From contig NZ_KB911594.1 in NCBI RefSeq assembly GCF_000383615.1, positions 1 through 64,000 on the forward strand: DNA of 64,000 nucleotides, in the 5' to 3' direction. Below the pieces are notes generated by a model that was given only the letters and a program-made list of their open reading frames with translations, did not search any database and had not been told where the DNA came from. The DNA comes from Streptomyces canus 299MFChir4.1. Its GTDB lineage: Bacteria > Actinomycetota > Actinomycetes > Streptomycetales > Streptomycetaceae. This document shows positions 27,856 through 37,286 of this stretch, in pieces; within the stretch, counting starts at the first letter, position 1, and each line of letters begins with the position of its first letter. Position numbers and translations under genes: made by a program.

Positions 27856-29322
27856 TCAACGACCTTGGAGACGGGCGGCTGTCGTGCGGGTGGATCCGAG
27901 TTTGCGGTAGAGCTGCCATCCGGGGCACTCCGTGGCGAAGCCGTCCCGGTGACCGGAGATCACGTTCAGTCGTACCTTCTTACCCTTCGGATAGCGGTTG
28001 CCACCGCCCGACTTCAGATACGTCTTGCCCTTGGGGTTGGCGCCGTGGAGACCGAGCTTCCACGCGGCGAGCCGTGCGATGGCCGTCGTCACGGCGGCGG
28101 GCGGCTTCTTGGAGCCGTAGCTGCCGAGGACGGCGATCCCCATGCTGTTGGAGTTGAACCCGAGGGTGTGGGCGCCGAGGACCGGCTTCGCCACCCCGCC
28201 CGCCCGGCCCTCGTAGATGTTTCCGCACTTGTCGACGAGGAAGTTGTAGCCGATGTCCCGCCAGCCCATGCTCTTGACGTGGTAGCGGTAGATACCGCGA
28301 ATGAGCGAGGCCGCTTGCGTACAGCTGTATCCGTTGCCGGACGCCGTGTGGTGGACGAAGGCCGCCTTGACCTTCTTCGTGTAGACGAACTTCCGCTCGC
28401 GCAGTCCCTCGTCGGCGCCCCAGCCGCGCCGGGTGACGATGCGCGGGCGCGGCCCGATGTACGGCTTCACCCGCTGCTGCCCCGTCAACTCCCCGGCACG
28501 CAGGGCGAAGAGCTCCTGTTCGGTCTGCTGCCGGTCCAGCGTCGGGATCTCGGTGGCGTCCGGGCCGTCGAGACCGGCGAGCTCGGCGTTGGCGGCGGAG
28601 GCGTCCAGCGCGGCGCGGGCCTCGGCGGGTTCTGCGGTGGGCGCCGGACGGGGGGCGGAGTGCGGGGCGGAGTAGGGCGCTGAACGGGGTGCGACGGCGC
28701 GCTGGGGTGCGCCCGCCGCGCTCTCCTGCCGGGCGGGCTCCGGCGCACTCTCCCCCGGGTCCACGAGTTCCAGACGCAGCCCCGTCGGAAGCGGGCCGGT
28801 CGTGGTCGCCGTACGGGAGCCGCGGGCCGTGTCCTCGGTCCTGCGGTCGGCCTCGGCGCGGACCCGTACCTCCACTCCGTCGGAGTCGCCCACCCACAGC
28901 GGTGCCGTGGCGCCGTGGACGCGGCCGGAGGTGCGCTCGGCCGTGCCGGGGTCGGCGGCGTCGTCGTTGTGGGTCTCCAGGTCCTGCCAGAGCGACCAGG
29001 TGTCGGTGCCGGCCGCTCGGGTGCGGACCTGGACACTGCCGTGCAGCACGGCGTCCGGGTCGTCCCAGATCACGCCCACGAGGGAGAAGTGCCGTACGTC
29101 CCGGCGGGGCAGGCCCTGTTCGGCGGCCGGGGCGAGGGTGCGGTCGCGGGCGGCGAGGGGCGCGAGGGGCAGCGACTGGGTGCCGCCGAGGGCTTCCGCG
29201 CCCGTGGCCGGTCTCACGGCTGCCGGGGACACCGGTCTCGCCGCGACGGCGGGCGAGGTGAGGGGCAGGGCGAGGGCGGCCGCGCAGGTGACGCCGATCG
29301 AGGAAGCAAGAAGTCCACGCAT
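27856..29322 (-). CDS. secreted peptidoglycan-recognition N-acetylmuramoyl-L-alanine amidase
   Basis: This 488-residue exported enzyme probably cuts the lactyl-peptide bond of peptidoglycan. A signal peptide (about 1-29, LLASSIGVTCAAALALPL) is followed by a beta-rich region (about 55-180) and a Pro/Ala linker. The amidase-2/PGRP domain lies at about 300-480: ITRRGWGADE-type entry (VTRRGWGADEGL), FVHHTASGN with zinc His, YHVKSMGWRDIGYNFLVD, and GHRDGFATECPGW with the second His and Cys ligands. The start at 29322 has AGGA upstream; ATGs at 29340 and 29346 are alternatives. It is divergent from the TIGR03089 gene. Confidence 0.9.
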   Translation of the reverse strand: MRGLLASSIGVTCAAALALPLTSPAVAARPVSPAAVRPATGAEALGGTQSLPLAPLAARDRTLAPAAEQGLPRRDVRHFSLVGVIWDDPDAVLHGSVQVRTRAAGTDTWSLWQDLETHNDDAADPGTAERTSGRVHGATAPLWVGDSDGVEVRVRAEADRRTEDTARGSRTATTTGPLPTGLRLELVDPGESAPEPARQESAAGAPQRAVAPRSAPYSAPHSAPRPAPTAEPAEARAALDASAANAELAGLDGPDATEIPTLDRQQTEQELFALRAGELTGQQRVKPYIGPRPRIVTRRGWGADEGLRERKFVYTKKVKAAFVHHTASGNGYSCTQAASLIRGIYRYHVKSMGWRDIGYNFLVDKCGNIYEGRAGGVAKPVLGAHTLGFNSNSMGIAVLGSYGSKKPPAAVTTAIARLAAWKLGLHGANPKGKTYLKSGGGNRYPKGKKVRLNVISGHRDGFATECPGWQLYRKLGSTRTTAARLQGR

Positions 29323-29451
29323 GTTCCCGATCCTGGACATAGTCATATAAATCTGTCCATCGGGGAACTGACGGACCGTCGGGTGCCGTTGCGCCGAACC
29401 GGTGGCCCCGCGCAGCGGTGTCCGACCGCGTGCCCGCGTACGCTTTCGCGG

Positions 29452-30186
29452 ATGAACGCCACCGATCGCACCCCTGCCGACCTGCTGCGTTCCGCGCTCG
29501 CCGCGGATCCCGGCCGCCCCCTGGTGACCTTCTACGACGACGCCACGGGCGAACGTGTCGAATTGTCCGTGGCCACCTTCGCCAATTGGGTGGCCAAGAC
29601 CTCGAACCTGCTCCAGGGCGACCTCGCCGTGGCGCCCGGCGACCGGGTGGCGCTGCTGCTGCCCGCGCACTGGCAGACGGCCGTGTGGTTGCTGGCCTGT
29701 GCGTCGGTGGGGGTGGTCGCGGACGTCGGCGGGGATCCGGCCGCGGCCGATGTGGTGGTGAGCGGGCCGGACACGCTGGAGGCGGCTCGGGCGTGTTCCG
29801 GGGAGCGCGTCGCGCTGGCGCTGCGGCCGCTGGGCGGGCGGTTCCCGCAGACGCCGGAGGGGTTCGTCGACTACGCCGTGGAGGTGCCGGGGCAGGGGGA
29901 CCGGTTCGCGCCCTTCGCTCCGGTGGATCCGGACGAGCCCGCGTTGGTCGTCGCCGGGCGGGAGTTCAGCGGGGCGGAGGTCGTCGAGCGGGCCCGGGCG
30001 GAGGGGACCGGGGACCGGGTGCTGTCCGCTCTGCCGTACGACACGTGGGACGGGGTGTGCGCCGGGCTGTACGGGCCGCTCGCCACGGGAGGGTCCGTGG
30101 TGCTGTGCCGTCATCCGGAGCGGCTGAGCGAGGAGGCGCTCGCCCAGCGGATCGAGAGCGAGCGGGTCACGGCCACCCGTCGATGA
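29452..30186 (+). CDS. TIGR03089 family protein (truncated AMP-ligase fold)
   Basis: This 244-residue protein resembles the N-terminal part of acyl-CoA synthetase or AMP-dependent ligases (ELSVATFANWVAKTSNLL, APGDRVALLLPAHWQTAVWLLA) but stops before the adenylation core motifs and lacks the C-terminal domain. TIGR03089 is a common actinobacterial family of unknown role. It is therefore unlikely to be an active ligase. The ATG start is 129 bases from the divergent amidase start; the ribosome site is weak. It ends within a few bases of the first 150-base repeat unit. Confidence 0.8.
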   Translation: MNATDRTPADLLRSALAADPGRPLVTFYDDATGERVELSVATFANWVAKTSNLLQGDLAVAPGDRVALLLPAHWQTAVWLLACASVGVVADVGGDPAAADVVVSGPDTLEAARACSGERVALALRPLGGRFPQTPEGFVDYAVEVPGQGDRFAPFAPVDPDEPALVVAGREFSGAEVVERARAEGTGDRVLSALPYDTWDGVCAGLYGPLATGGSVVLCRHPERLSEEALAQRIESERVTATRR

Positions 30187-30471
30187 CCGGACGACCCCGT
30201 GCCGGGCGCGGGTCCGCCGCGGCTTGTCGCGTCCCGCGGCGGAGCCGCAGGTCGGCACAGCCCCGCGCCCGCCAGGCGGCGACGCTCACCCGCACGGACA
30301 CGGACCAGTAACGGGCCACCCTCGCGCCTCCGATGACCGGACGACCCCATGCCGAGCGCGGGTCCGCCGCGGCTTGTCGCGTCCCGCGGCGGAGCCGCAT
30401 TTAGGCACAGCCCCGCACCCGCCAGGCGGCGACGCTCACCCGCACGGACCAGTAACGGGCCACCCTCGCGT
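30181..30471. repeat. 150-base tandem repeat, two units
   Basis: Unit one (30181-30330) and unit two (30331-about 30471) are nearly identical; the second has a few substitutions and lacks six bases near its end. Each contains the inverted segment GTCCGCCGCGG with CCGCGGCGGA and a GGCACAGCCCCGC motif typical of dispersed Streptomyces intergenic repeats. No gene is seen. Unit one begins inside the last codons of the TIGR03089 gene. Confidence 0.9.
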
Positions 30472-30529
30472 CCGGTTCACGCCATGGTCGTAGGTACAGA
30501 TGCGTACGCCATGAGGGGTGGGCCGACTC

Positions 30530-31714
30530 GTGACCGACAGTGCTCGCCCCCTCGGGCCCGGCCTCGGGGCATCGGCCCACGGCGAAGGGCTCATACGGCG
30601 GCGCCGGCGGCGCCGGCTGGGCGGTGTCGGGCTCGGTGTCGGCGTGCTCGTCCTCGTCGCCGTCGGCACCGGGTGGGCCGTCTACGCCAAGCTCGACGGG
30701 AACATCACCGCGGACGACGCCGCCGCCGCGGAGCTCGCCCGGTACGAGAAGGACCGCCCGACCTCGCTGGTCAAGGGCGCGCAGAACATCCTGCTGATCG
30801 GGTCCGACTCGCGGTCGGGCGACGGCAACGGACAGTACGGGCGGGACTCGGGAACCGAGCGGTCGGACACCACGATCCTGTTGCATCTGGCCGCCGGGCG
30901 GCGCGCCGCGACGGCCGTGTCGCTGCCCCGGGACCTGATGGTGGACGTGCCGGCCTGCCTCGGGCGGGACGGGACCCGGAGCGAGCCCATGTTCGCGATG
31001 TTCAACTACGCCTTCCAGAAGGGCGGTTCGGCCTGCACGATCCGGACCGTCGAGAAACTCACGAACATTCGCGTGGACCACCACATGGTCGTCGACTTCC
31101 ATGGGTTCAAGGACATGGTGGACGCCGTCGACGGGGTGGCGGTCTGCCTCGCCGAACCGATCGACGACAAGGCCGCCGAGCTGCGGCTTCCCGCGGGGCG
31201 GGTGACGCTGAACGGCGAGGAGGCGCTCGGCTATGTGCGCGCCCGCAAGTCCCTCGGCAACGGCAGCGACACCGACCGGATGGACCGCCAGCAGCGCTTT
31301 CTCGGGGCACTGGTCCACAAGGTGCAGAGCAATGACGTTCTGCTGAATCCGGTGAAGCTCTATCCCGTGCTGGACGCGGCGACTTCCTCGCTCACCACCG
31401 ATCCCGGTCTGGCGAGCCTGCGCGGGCTGTACGAACTCGTGCGCGGCCTGCGGCACATCCCCACGGAGCGTGTTCAATTCCTTACCGTGCCGCGGGAGTC
31501 GTACGTCTACGACGCCAATCGTGATCAACTCGTGGAACCCGAGGCCCGGCGGCTTTTCGAACGGTTGCGCAAGGACGCGCCGGTGAAGGTGACGAAGAAA
31601 GCCCCAAAGGTTTCAGAACATTCTCACGACGAAGAACCCTATGGAGAAACTGAGAACGGCGGCGGGGTCCCCGCCTTCCGCGGTAACACGGCCGCCGAGG
31701 ACACCTGCGGGTAA
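30530..31714 (+). CDS. LytR-CpsA-Psr family glycopolymer transferase (LCP 1)
   Basis: This 394-residue protein has a short basic cytosolic N-terminus (LIRRRRRRRLGG), one membrane segment (about 33-55), and an extracellular LCP domain (about 90-270). The domain shows NILLIGSDSRSG, SDTTILLHL, AVSLPRDLMVDVP and RVDHHMVVDF, and then YVRARKS with DRMDRQQRFL, which supply the Arg and Asp residues that hold the polyprenyl pyrophosphate-linked substrate. It lacks the C-terminal LytR_C domain seen in its neighbours. GTG at 30530 is chosen because GAGGGG lies about 11 bases upstream; 30518 is the alternative. It is the first of seven LCP genes. Confidence 0.9.
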   Translation: MTDSARPLGPGLGASAHGEGLIRRRRRRRLGGVGLGVGVLVLVAVGTGWAVYAKLDGNITADDAAAAELARYEKDRPTSLVKGAQNILLIGSDSRSGDGNGQYGRDSGTERSDTTILLHLAAGRRAATAVSLPRDLMVDVPACLGRDGTRSEPMFAMFNYAFQKGGSACTIRTVEKLTNIRVDHHMVVDFHGFKDMVDAVDGVAVCLAEPIDDKAAELRLPAGRVTLNGEEALGYVRARKSLGNGSDTDRMDRQQRFLGALVHKVQSNDVLLNPVKLYPVLDAATSSLTTDPGLASLRGLYELVRGLRHIPTERVQFLTVPRESYVYDANRDQLVEPEARRLFERLRKDAPVKVTKKAPKVSEHSHDEEPYGETENGGGVPAFRGNTAAEDTCG

Positions 31715-31818
31715 AGCATTCCCCAAGGTGTAACCGGTGTCCGAGCAAATGGGCGGATTGCCCGGTTGTAGGGGCGTGGAATTCGTCACCGCCGTAACCT
31801 GTCGGCGAATCGGACGGC

Positions 31819-31824
31819 TAGTGT
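31819..31824 (+). promoter_or_regulatory. candidate -10 element of LCP 2, conserved in LCP 4
   Basis: TAGTGT followed by GAGCGATCC lies about 45 bases before the start codon. The same string occurs at the same distance before LCP 4 (35450-35455), where most of the flanking sequence differs. No clear -35 is visible. Confidence 0.4.
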
Positions 31825-31865
31825 GAGCGATCCGGTGCATCCGGCCGACGGAGGATTCAGCAACC

Positions 31866-33611
31866 GTGGACGCACAAGGCCGTGGGCGGGCGGGCGACAT
31901 CGACCCCGCAGACCAGTGGGTACTCAACCCGCACACCGGTGAATACGAACTGCGACTGACCCCTTCCGCACCGCAGTCGGGTGTTCCCGGTCCCCGTAGA
32001 TCCACACCCTCCCCGAGCAGGTCGGGCGTGCCCTCCGGTCGTACGGCCGCTCCCGTGGCCCCGGGCCGCGGCGTCCCGCCGCCGCGCAGGCGCCGGGGCG
32101 CTCCGCCCGAGGAGCCGCTGCCGGGGCGGCGCGGACGCCGGCCCGTCAAAAAGAAGTCCTCGGCGAAGAAGGCCCTGCTGTGGACCGGCGGCACGATGGC
32201 CTTCGTGCTGGTCGCGGCCGCGGGCGGCGGGTACCTCTACATCCGCCACCTCAACAGCAACATCGCCTCCGTCTCCGACGACGGCGCCAGCACCGGTGGC
32301 TTCCAGTCCGACAAAGCGATCAACATCCTGCTGATCGGCACGGACAAGCGCACCGGCAAGGGCAACGACAAATACGGCGACAAGGACAGCGTCGGGCACG
32401 CGGACACCACGATCCTGCTGCATGTCTCCAAGGACCGTACGAACGCGACCGCGCTCAGCATCCCGCGCGACCTGATCGTGGATGTGCCGGACTGCCCGAC
32501 CACGCAGGAGGACGGCACCACCAAGGTCATCGCGGGCACGGACAACGTCCGCTTCAACACCAGCCTGGGCCAGGACGAACGCACCCCCAGCTGCACGGTG
32601 CGGACCGTGACCGAGCTCACCGGCATCCAGGCCGACAACTTCATGGTGGCCGACTTCAACGCGGTCAAGACGCTGACCACGGCGGTCGGCGGGGTCGAGG
32701 TCTGTCTCGGCAAGGACATCGACGACGAGGACTCCAAGCTCAAGCTGTCCAAGGGCAAGCACACCATCTCGGGTGAGGACGCCCTGGCGTTCGTGCGCAC
32801 CCGGCACTCGGTCGGCTTCGGCGGTGACCTGAGCCGGATCGGGCTCCAGCAGCAGTTCCTGAGCGCGCTGGTGCGCAAGCTGAAGTCGAACGACACGCTC
32901 ACCAACCCGGCGAAGATGCTGAAGCTGGCCGAGGCGGGCACCAAGGCGCTGACCGTCGACTCGCAGCTCGACAGCATCGGCAAGCTGAAGGACCTCGGCC
33001 TGGAGCTGGGCAAGCTGAACGTGAAGAACCTGACGTTCACCACCGTGCCGGTCGTCGACAACCCGGCGGAGAAGGTCAAGGCGACGGTCGTCCTCAACGA
33101 CGCGACGGCCCCCACGGTCTTCGACATGATCAAGAACGACGTGTCGTTCACGGAGGTCAAGAAGAAGGCCGGCGCGTCCAAGAACGCCGCGGCTGCGGAG
33201 GCCGCGGCCCGGCTCAAGGGCACCAAGTCGGCCGCGTCCGAGGTACGGGTACGCATCCTCAACGGCGGTGCGGCGGCGGGCAGCGCGCAGGCCGAGCTGG
33301 TGTACCTCCAGAACGAGGAGGGCGTACTGAAGTCGGAGAACGCGGGCAACGCGGACGCGTCGCTGGCGAAGACGACCCTGGAGTACGCCCCCGACCAGGC
33401 CGACCAGGCACGCAGGCTGGCGGCCATCATGGGGCTGTCGGGTTCCGCGCTGAAGCCCGGCAAGAGCGTCACCAACTCCCAGGGCCTGCCCACCATGACC
33501 CTGACCCTGGGCAAGGACTTCAAGGGCGCCGGGGTGTCCTTCACCACGGCGACGAAGGCCCCGGAAGGGGTGCAGCAGTCCACGGCCGACAAGGTCGAGT
33601 GCGCCAAGTGA
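31866..33611 (+). CDS. LCP family glycopolymer transferase with LytR_C domain (LCP 2, copy A)
   Basis: This is a 581-residue protein. The cytosolic N-terminus (about 1-98) is Pro/Arg-rich and starts with a short motif DQWVLNPHTGEYELRL. One membrane segment follows near 102-124. The LCP domain (about 150-320) has NILLIGTDKRTG, HADTTILLHV, LSIPRDLIVDVPDC and FVRTRHSVGFGGDLSRI. The LytR_C domain (about 455-560) opens with VRVRILNGGAA. It should transfer wall polymers to peptidoglycan on the outer face of the membrane. The GTG start has GGAGG 11 bases upstream. Closely similar to LCP 4. Confidence 0.93.
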   Translation: MDAQGRGRAGDIDPADQWVLNPHTGEYELRLTPSAPQSGVPGPRRSTPSPSRSGVPSGRTAAPVAPGRGVPPPRRRRGAPPEEPLPGRRGRRPVKKKSSAKKALLWTGGTMAFVLVAAAGGGYLYIRHLNSNIASVSDDGASTGGFQSDKAINILLIGTDKRTGKGNDKYGDKDSVGHADTTILLHVSKDRTNATALSIPRDLIVDVPDCPTTQEDGTTKVIAGTDNVRFNTSLGQDERTPSCTVRTVTELTGIQADNFMVADFNAVKTLTTAVGGVEVCLGKDIDDEDSKLKLSKGKHTISGEDALAFVRTRHSVGFGGDLSRIGLQQQFLSALVRKLKSNDTLTNPAKMLKLAEAGTKALTVDSQLDSIGKLKDLGLELGKLNVKNLTFTTVPVVDNPAEKVKATVVLNDATAPTVFDMIKNDVSFTEVKKKAGASKNAAAAEAAARLKGTKSAASEVRVRILNGGAAAGSAQAELVYLQNEEGVLKSENAGNADASLAKTTLEYAPDQADQARRLAAIMGLSGSALKPGKSVTNSQGLPTMTLTLGKDFKGAGVSFTTATKAPEGVQQSTADKVECAK

Positions 33612-33625
33612 GAGCCCGCTCTGCG

Positions 33626-33654
33626 GTGACCTGAGGGGCCTGTCGTGCGTCTAA
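33626..33654 (+). promoter_or_regulatory. candidate ECF-type promoter of LCP 3
   Basis: GTGACC (33626-33631), 17 bases, then GTCTAA (33649-33654). The spacer ends GGGGCCTGTCGTGC. A matching arrangement precedes LCP 5. GTC at -10 with an AAC-like -35 resembles promoters of SigE, the Streptomyces envelope-stress sigma factor, but the -35 here is imperfect. Confidence 0.5.
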
Positions 33655-33708
33655 CCAGTCGTACGGCAGGTCTTTCGTTCGTTCGGCGTGAGGGTGGGGA
33701 GACAGGGG

Positions 33709-35343
33709 ATGGCGCACAGCGGTGTGCACGAGGAGGGGGCGCGGCCGGTTTCCCGGCCCGCTCCAGGTCCGCGGGAAACCGGCGGGGGCGGGGCCGGGAG
33801 CGGGGGCAGAAGGGACGGCGGCGGGCGGCACGGGCAGCGACGCGGCACGCGCAAGCACCGGGTGCTGCGATGGTCGGCGACCACGCTCGCGGTGCTGATA
33901 CTCGGCACGGCCGGCGCCGGATACCTCTACTACCAGCATCTCAACGGCAACATCCGCAAGGGCGAGCGCAGCAGCGGTGACTCCAAGGCGCACAAGTCCG
34001 AGGCCAACGCGGCCGGGCAGACGCCGTTGAACATCCTGCTGATCGGCTCGGACAGCCGTAACTCCGACGAGAACGTGAAGCTCGGCGGCAGCCGGGACAA
34101 CCGCGGCAACCCGCCGCTGGGCGACGTGCAGATGCTCATCCACCTCTCCGCGGACCGCAAGAGCGCGGCGATGGTGAGCATTCCGCGCGACACCCGGGTC
34201 GACATCCCCAAGTGCACGGACCCGGACACAGGGAAGACCTACCCGGCGACCACCGACATCATCAACACCTCCCTGGCCCGCGGTGGCGCCGGCTGCACCC
34301 TCGCCACCTGGCAGAACCTCACCGGTGTCTACATCGACCACTGGATGACGATCGACTTCTCGGGCGTGGTGCGGATGGCGGACGCCATCGGCGGTGTCTC
34401 CGTGTGCGTCAAGCAGAACGTGTGGGACCGGCCGACGGCCGCGGTGCCCGGCGGTTCCGGGCTGAAGCTGACGGCGGGCACGCACAAGGTCAAGGGCAAG
34501 CAGGCCCTTCAGTGGCTGCGCACCCGGCACGCCTGGGGCAGTGACCTGATGCGGGCCAGGGCCCAGCACATGTACCTGAACTCGATGATCCGCACGCTGA
34601 AGGGGCAGAACGTCTTCACCGACACCCCGCGGCTGATGGGCCTCGCGGAGGCGGCCACGAAGTCCCTCCAGGTGTCGGAGGAGATCGGCTCGGTCAAGGA
34701 CCTGTACGACCTGGGCACGCAGCTCAAGTCGGTGCCGACGGACCGCATCACGTCGGTCACGATGCCCAACGTCCAGGACCCGGGGAACAAGGAGCACGTG
34801 ATACCCGACGGCGCGAACGCGGACAAGCTGTGGGAGATGCTCCGCGACGACGTGGCCCTCGACAAGAACGGCAAGGCGTCCGCGGCCGGGAAGAAGACCG
34901 CCCGGCCCACGAAAGCCCCCTCCGCGCCGGACGACGAGATCGGGGTCCTCGTGCGGAACGCGACGGCGACCTCGACGCTGGGCCCGGTGGGCGGACGCGC
35001 CGGCACGATCGCCGAGGAGCTCGTGCGGAAAGGTTTCTCTCGGGCGTCCAAGGACGCGACGGCGGGGCTCTCCGAGGACCGGACCGTCGTGCGCTACCCG
35101 AGCGCCGATCTGGAGGGCGACGCCCAGCGCATCGCCAAGTCCCTCGGAATCCCCATGAGTTCGGTGAAGAAGTCGACCGACGTCTCCGGGGTGACCGTGG
35201 TCGTGGGCGCCGACTGGCGTACCGGGACCGCGTATCCGAAGCAGTCCGAGGCCAAGGCCGGCGATGTGCCCGGCAACGCGGACGCCATCAACGGCTCGGA
35301 CACCGGGCAGTGCATGGAGGTGTACTCGGTCTACCGCTGGTAG
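33709..35343 (+). CDS. LCP family glycopolymer transferase with LytR_C domain (LCP 3, copy B)
   Basis: This is a 544-residue protein. A Gly/Arg-rich cytosolic stretch (about 1-55) leads to a membrane segment (about 57-77, TTLAVLILGTAGAGYLYY). The LCP domain (about 103-290) shows LNILLIGSDSRNS, GDVQMLIHL, VSIPRDTRVDIPKC, YIDHWMTIDF and WLRTRHAWGSDLMRAR. LytR_C is near 415-500 (IGVLVRNATATSTLGP). The ATG is preferred over a GTG seven codons earlier because GGGGAG lies six to nine bases before it. It is the first B copy of the A-B-A'-B' array and has a candidate ECF promoter of its own. Confidence 0.92.
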   Translation: MAHSGVHEEGARPVSRPAPGPRETGGGGAGSGGRRDGGGRHGQRRGTRKHRVLRWSATTLAVLILGTAGAGYLYYQHLNGNIRKGERSSGDSKAHKSEANAAGQTPLNILLIGSDSRNSDENVKLGGSRDNRGNPPLGDVQMLIHLSADRKSAAMVSIPRDTRVDIPKCTDPDTGKTYPATTDIINTSLARGGAGCTLATWQNLTGVYIDHWMTIDFSGVVRMADAIGGVSVCVKQNVWDRPTAAVPGGSGLKLTAGTHKVKGKQALQWLRTRHAWGSDLMRARAQHMYLNSMIRTLKGQNVFTDTPRLMGLAEAATKSLQVSEEIGSVKDLYDLGTQLKSVPTDRITSVTMPNVQDPGNKEHVIPDGANADKLWEMLRDDVALDKNGKASAAGKKTARPTKAPSAPDDEIGVLVRNATATSTLGPVGGRAGTIAEELVRKGFSRASKDATAGLSEDRTVVRYPSADLEGDAQRIAKSLGIPMSSVKKSTDVSGVTVVVGADWRTGTAYPKQSEAKAGDVPGNADAINGSDTGQCMEVYSVYRW

Positions 35344-35449
35344 CCGAACGGAACGTGCCCGGCGCCGAACGGAGGGGGCCGGGCGTACGTACCTGCTTAC
35401 AGAATCGGCACGGGAACAACTCACGTCGCTCAAGGCCCGACCGGGCGGA

Positions 35450-35455
35450 TAGTGT
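35450..35455 (+). promoter_or_regulatory. candidate -10 element of LCP 4
   Basis: TAGTGT followed by GAGCGATCC, as before LCP 2. Sequence upstream of this point is not alike between the two copies, so the duplicated homology appears to begin near here. Confidence 0.4.
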
Positions 35456-35504
35456 GAGCGATCCAGCGATCGCCGCGTGGCCCTGACGGAGGATTCGGAC
35501 AACC

Positions 35505-37235
35505 GTGGACGCACAAGGCCGTGGGCGGGCGGACGACGTCGACCCCGCAGACCAGTGGGTGCTCAATCCGAACACCGGTGAGTACGAACTGCGACTGCCC
35601 CCTTCCGCACCGCAGTCGGCCGTCCCCGGCCCGCGTGGCTCCGCGCCCGCGCCGAGCCGGCCGGCAGCACCGCGGGGCCGTACGACCACCCCCGTGGCCC
35701 CCGGCCGGGGCGTCCCGCCGCCGCGGCGCCGGGGCGCGCCGCCCGAGGAGCCGCTGCCGGGGCGGCGCGGACGCCGGCCCGTCAAGAAGAAGTCCTCGGC
35801 GAAGAGGGCCCTCCTGTGGACCGGCGGCACGATGGCGTTCGTCCTGGTCGCCGGTGCCACGACGGGCTACTTCTACCTCAAGCACCTGGAAGGCAACGTC
35901 GGCACGACCGACGTCGGCGACGTGGCCGCGAGCAACTTCAGCAAGGACGAGGCCTTCGACATCCTCATCATCGGCACCGACAAGCGCACCGGTGAGGGCA
36001 ACGAGGGCTACGGCGACGCGGGCAGCGTGGGCCACGCCGACACCAACATCCTGCTGCACGTCTCCAAGGACCGTACGAACGCGACCGCGCTGAGCATCCC
36101 GCGCGACCTGATCGTCGACATCCCGGACTGCCGGACCAAGCAGGAGGACGGCAGCGACACGGTCGTCCCAGGGCAGGAGGACGTCCGCTTCAACCGGAGC
36201 CTCGGCGAGCGCGGCCGGGACGCGGGCTGCACGATGCGCACGGTCGAGGCGGCCACCGGCATCAAGCCCGACCACTTCGTGATGGCCGACTTCAACGCGG
36301 TGAAGACCCTGACGACGGCGGTGGACGGAGTCGAGGTCTGTGTGGAGAAGGCCGTCGACGACAAGAAGTCGAAGCTCGTCCTGCCCGCGGGCACGTCGAA
36401 GGTGGAGGGCGAGCAGGCCCTCGCCTTCGTGCGCACCCGGCACGCCTTCGGCAACGAGGGCGACCTCGACCGGATCAAGGTGCAGCAGCAGTTCCTGGGC
36501 TCGCTGATGCGCAAGATGACCTCGGGCGACACCCTCACCAGCCCCACCAAGCTGCTGAAACTGGCGGAGGCCGCGACCAACGCGCTGACCGTCGACAAGG
36601 CGATCGGCAAGGTCGGCACGCTCAAGGACATCGCCCTGGAGCTGAAGAAGGTCCCGGCGAAGAACATCAGCTTCCTGACGATCCCGGTGGTCGACAACCC
36701 CGCCGAGCCGACCCCGGTGACGGTGATCATCGACGATTCGAGGGCTCCGCAGGTCTTCGAAGCGATCAACAACGACGTCTCGTTCACCGAGGTCAAGGCG
36801 CAGCAGAAGAAGGAGAAGGCGGAGGTCGCCGCCCGGCTCAAGGGCACCAAGTCCGCCGCCTCCGACGTACGGGTGCGCATCCTCAACGGCGGTGCGGCGG
36901 GCGGCAGCGCCCAGCGGCAGCTCTCCTACCTCCAGACCGAGGCGGGCGTGACCAAGTCCGAGAACGCGGGCAACGCCGACGCGGCGCTCGCGAAGACCAC
37001 CCTGGAGTACGCCCCCGACCAGGCCGACCAGGCGCGTCGGCTGGCGGACATCATGGGGCTGTCCGGCGCGGCGCTGAAGCCCGGCAAGAGCGTCACCAAC
37101 TCCCAGGGCCTGCCCACCATGACCCTCACCCTGGGCAAGGACTTCAAGGGCGCGGGTGTGAAGCTCAACTCGGCCACGGCGGCCGCACCGAACGTGGACA
37201 AGTCCACGGCGGACAAGGTGCAGTGCGCGAGCTGA
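35505..37235 (+). CDS. LCP family glycopolymer transferase with LytR_C domain (LCP 4, copy A')
   Basis: This 576-residue paralogue of LCP 2 is alike throughout. It shares the N-terminal motif DQWVLNPNTGEYELRL, the Pro/Arg-rich cytosolic tail, the membrane segment near 106-126, the LCP domain (IGTDKRTGEGNEGYGD, LSIPRDLIVDIPDC, FVRTRHAFGNEGDLDRIK), and a nearly unchanged C-terminus (LKPGKSVTNSQGLPTMTLTL). The GTG start and about 60 bases around it are almost unchanged between copies. Divergence is greatest in the linker before LytR_C, where LCP 2 has an extra Ala/Lys insertion. It should act like LCP 2 with possibly different substrate or timing. Confidence 0.93.
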   Translation: MDAQGRGRADDVDPADQWVLNPNTGEYELRLPPSAPQSAVPGPRGSAPAPSRPAAPRGRTTTPVAPGRGVPPPRRRGAPPEEPLPGRRGRRPVKKKSSAKRALLWTGGTMAFVLVAGATTGYFYLKHLEGNVGTTDVGDVAASNFSKDEAFDILIIGTDKRTGEGNEGYGDAGSVGHADTNILLHVSKDRTNATALSIPRDLIVDIPDCRTKQEDGSDTVVPGQEDVRFNRSLGERGRDAGCTMRTVEAATGIKPDHFVMADFNAVKTLTTAVDGVEVCVEKAVDDKKSKLVLPAGTSKVEGEQALAFVRTRHAFGNEGDLDRIKVQQQFLGSLMRKMTSGDTLTSPTKLLKLAEAATNALTVDKAIGKVGTLKDIALELKKVPAKNISFLTIPVVDNPAEPTPVTVIIDDSRAPQVFEAINNDVSFTEVKAQQKKEKAEVAARLKGTKSAASDVRVRILNGGAAGGSAQRQLSYLQTEAGVTKSENAGNADAALAKTTLEYAPDQADQARRLADIMGLSGAALKPGKSVTNSQGLPTMTLTLGKDFKGAGVKLNSATAAAPNVDKSTADKVQCAS

Positions 37236-37286
37236 GGCCCGCGGGAGACCACGCGGCGGCCCCCAGGTCCCGCACAGGTTCGTAGG

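Noticed and set aside
27856..30258. 800-residue version of the amidase
   Set aside because: The first 300 residues are Arg/Pro-rich and lie opposite the TIGR03089 gene; a signal peptide begins at the chosen ATG.
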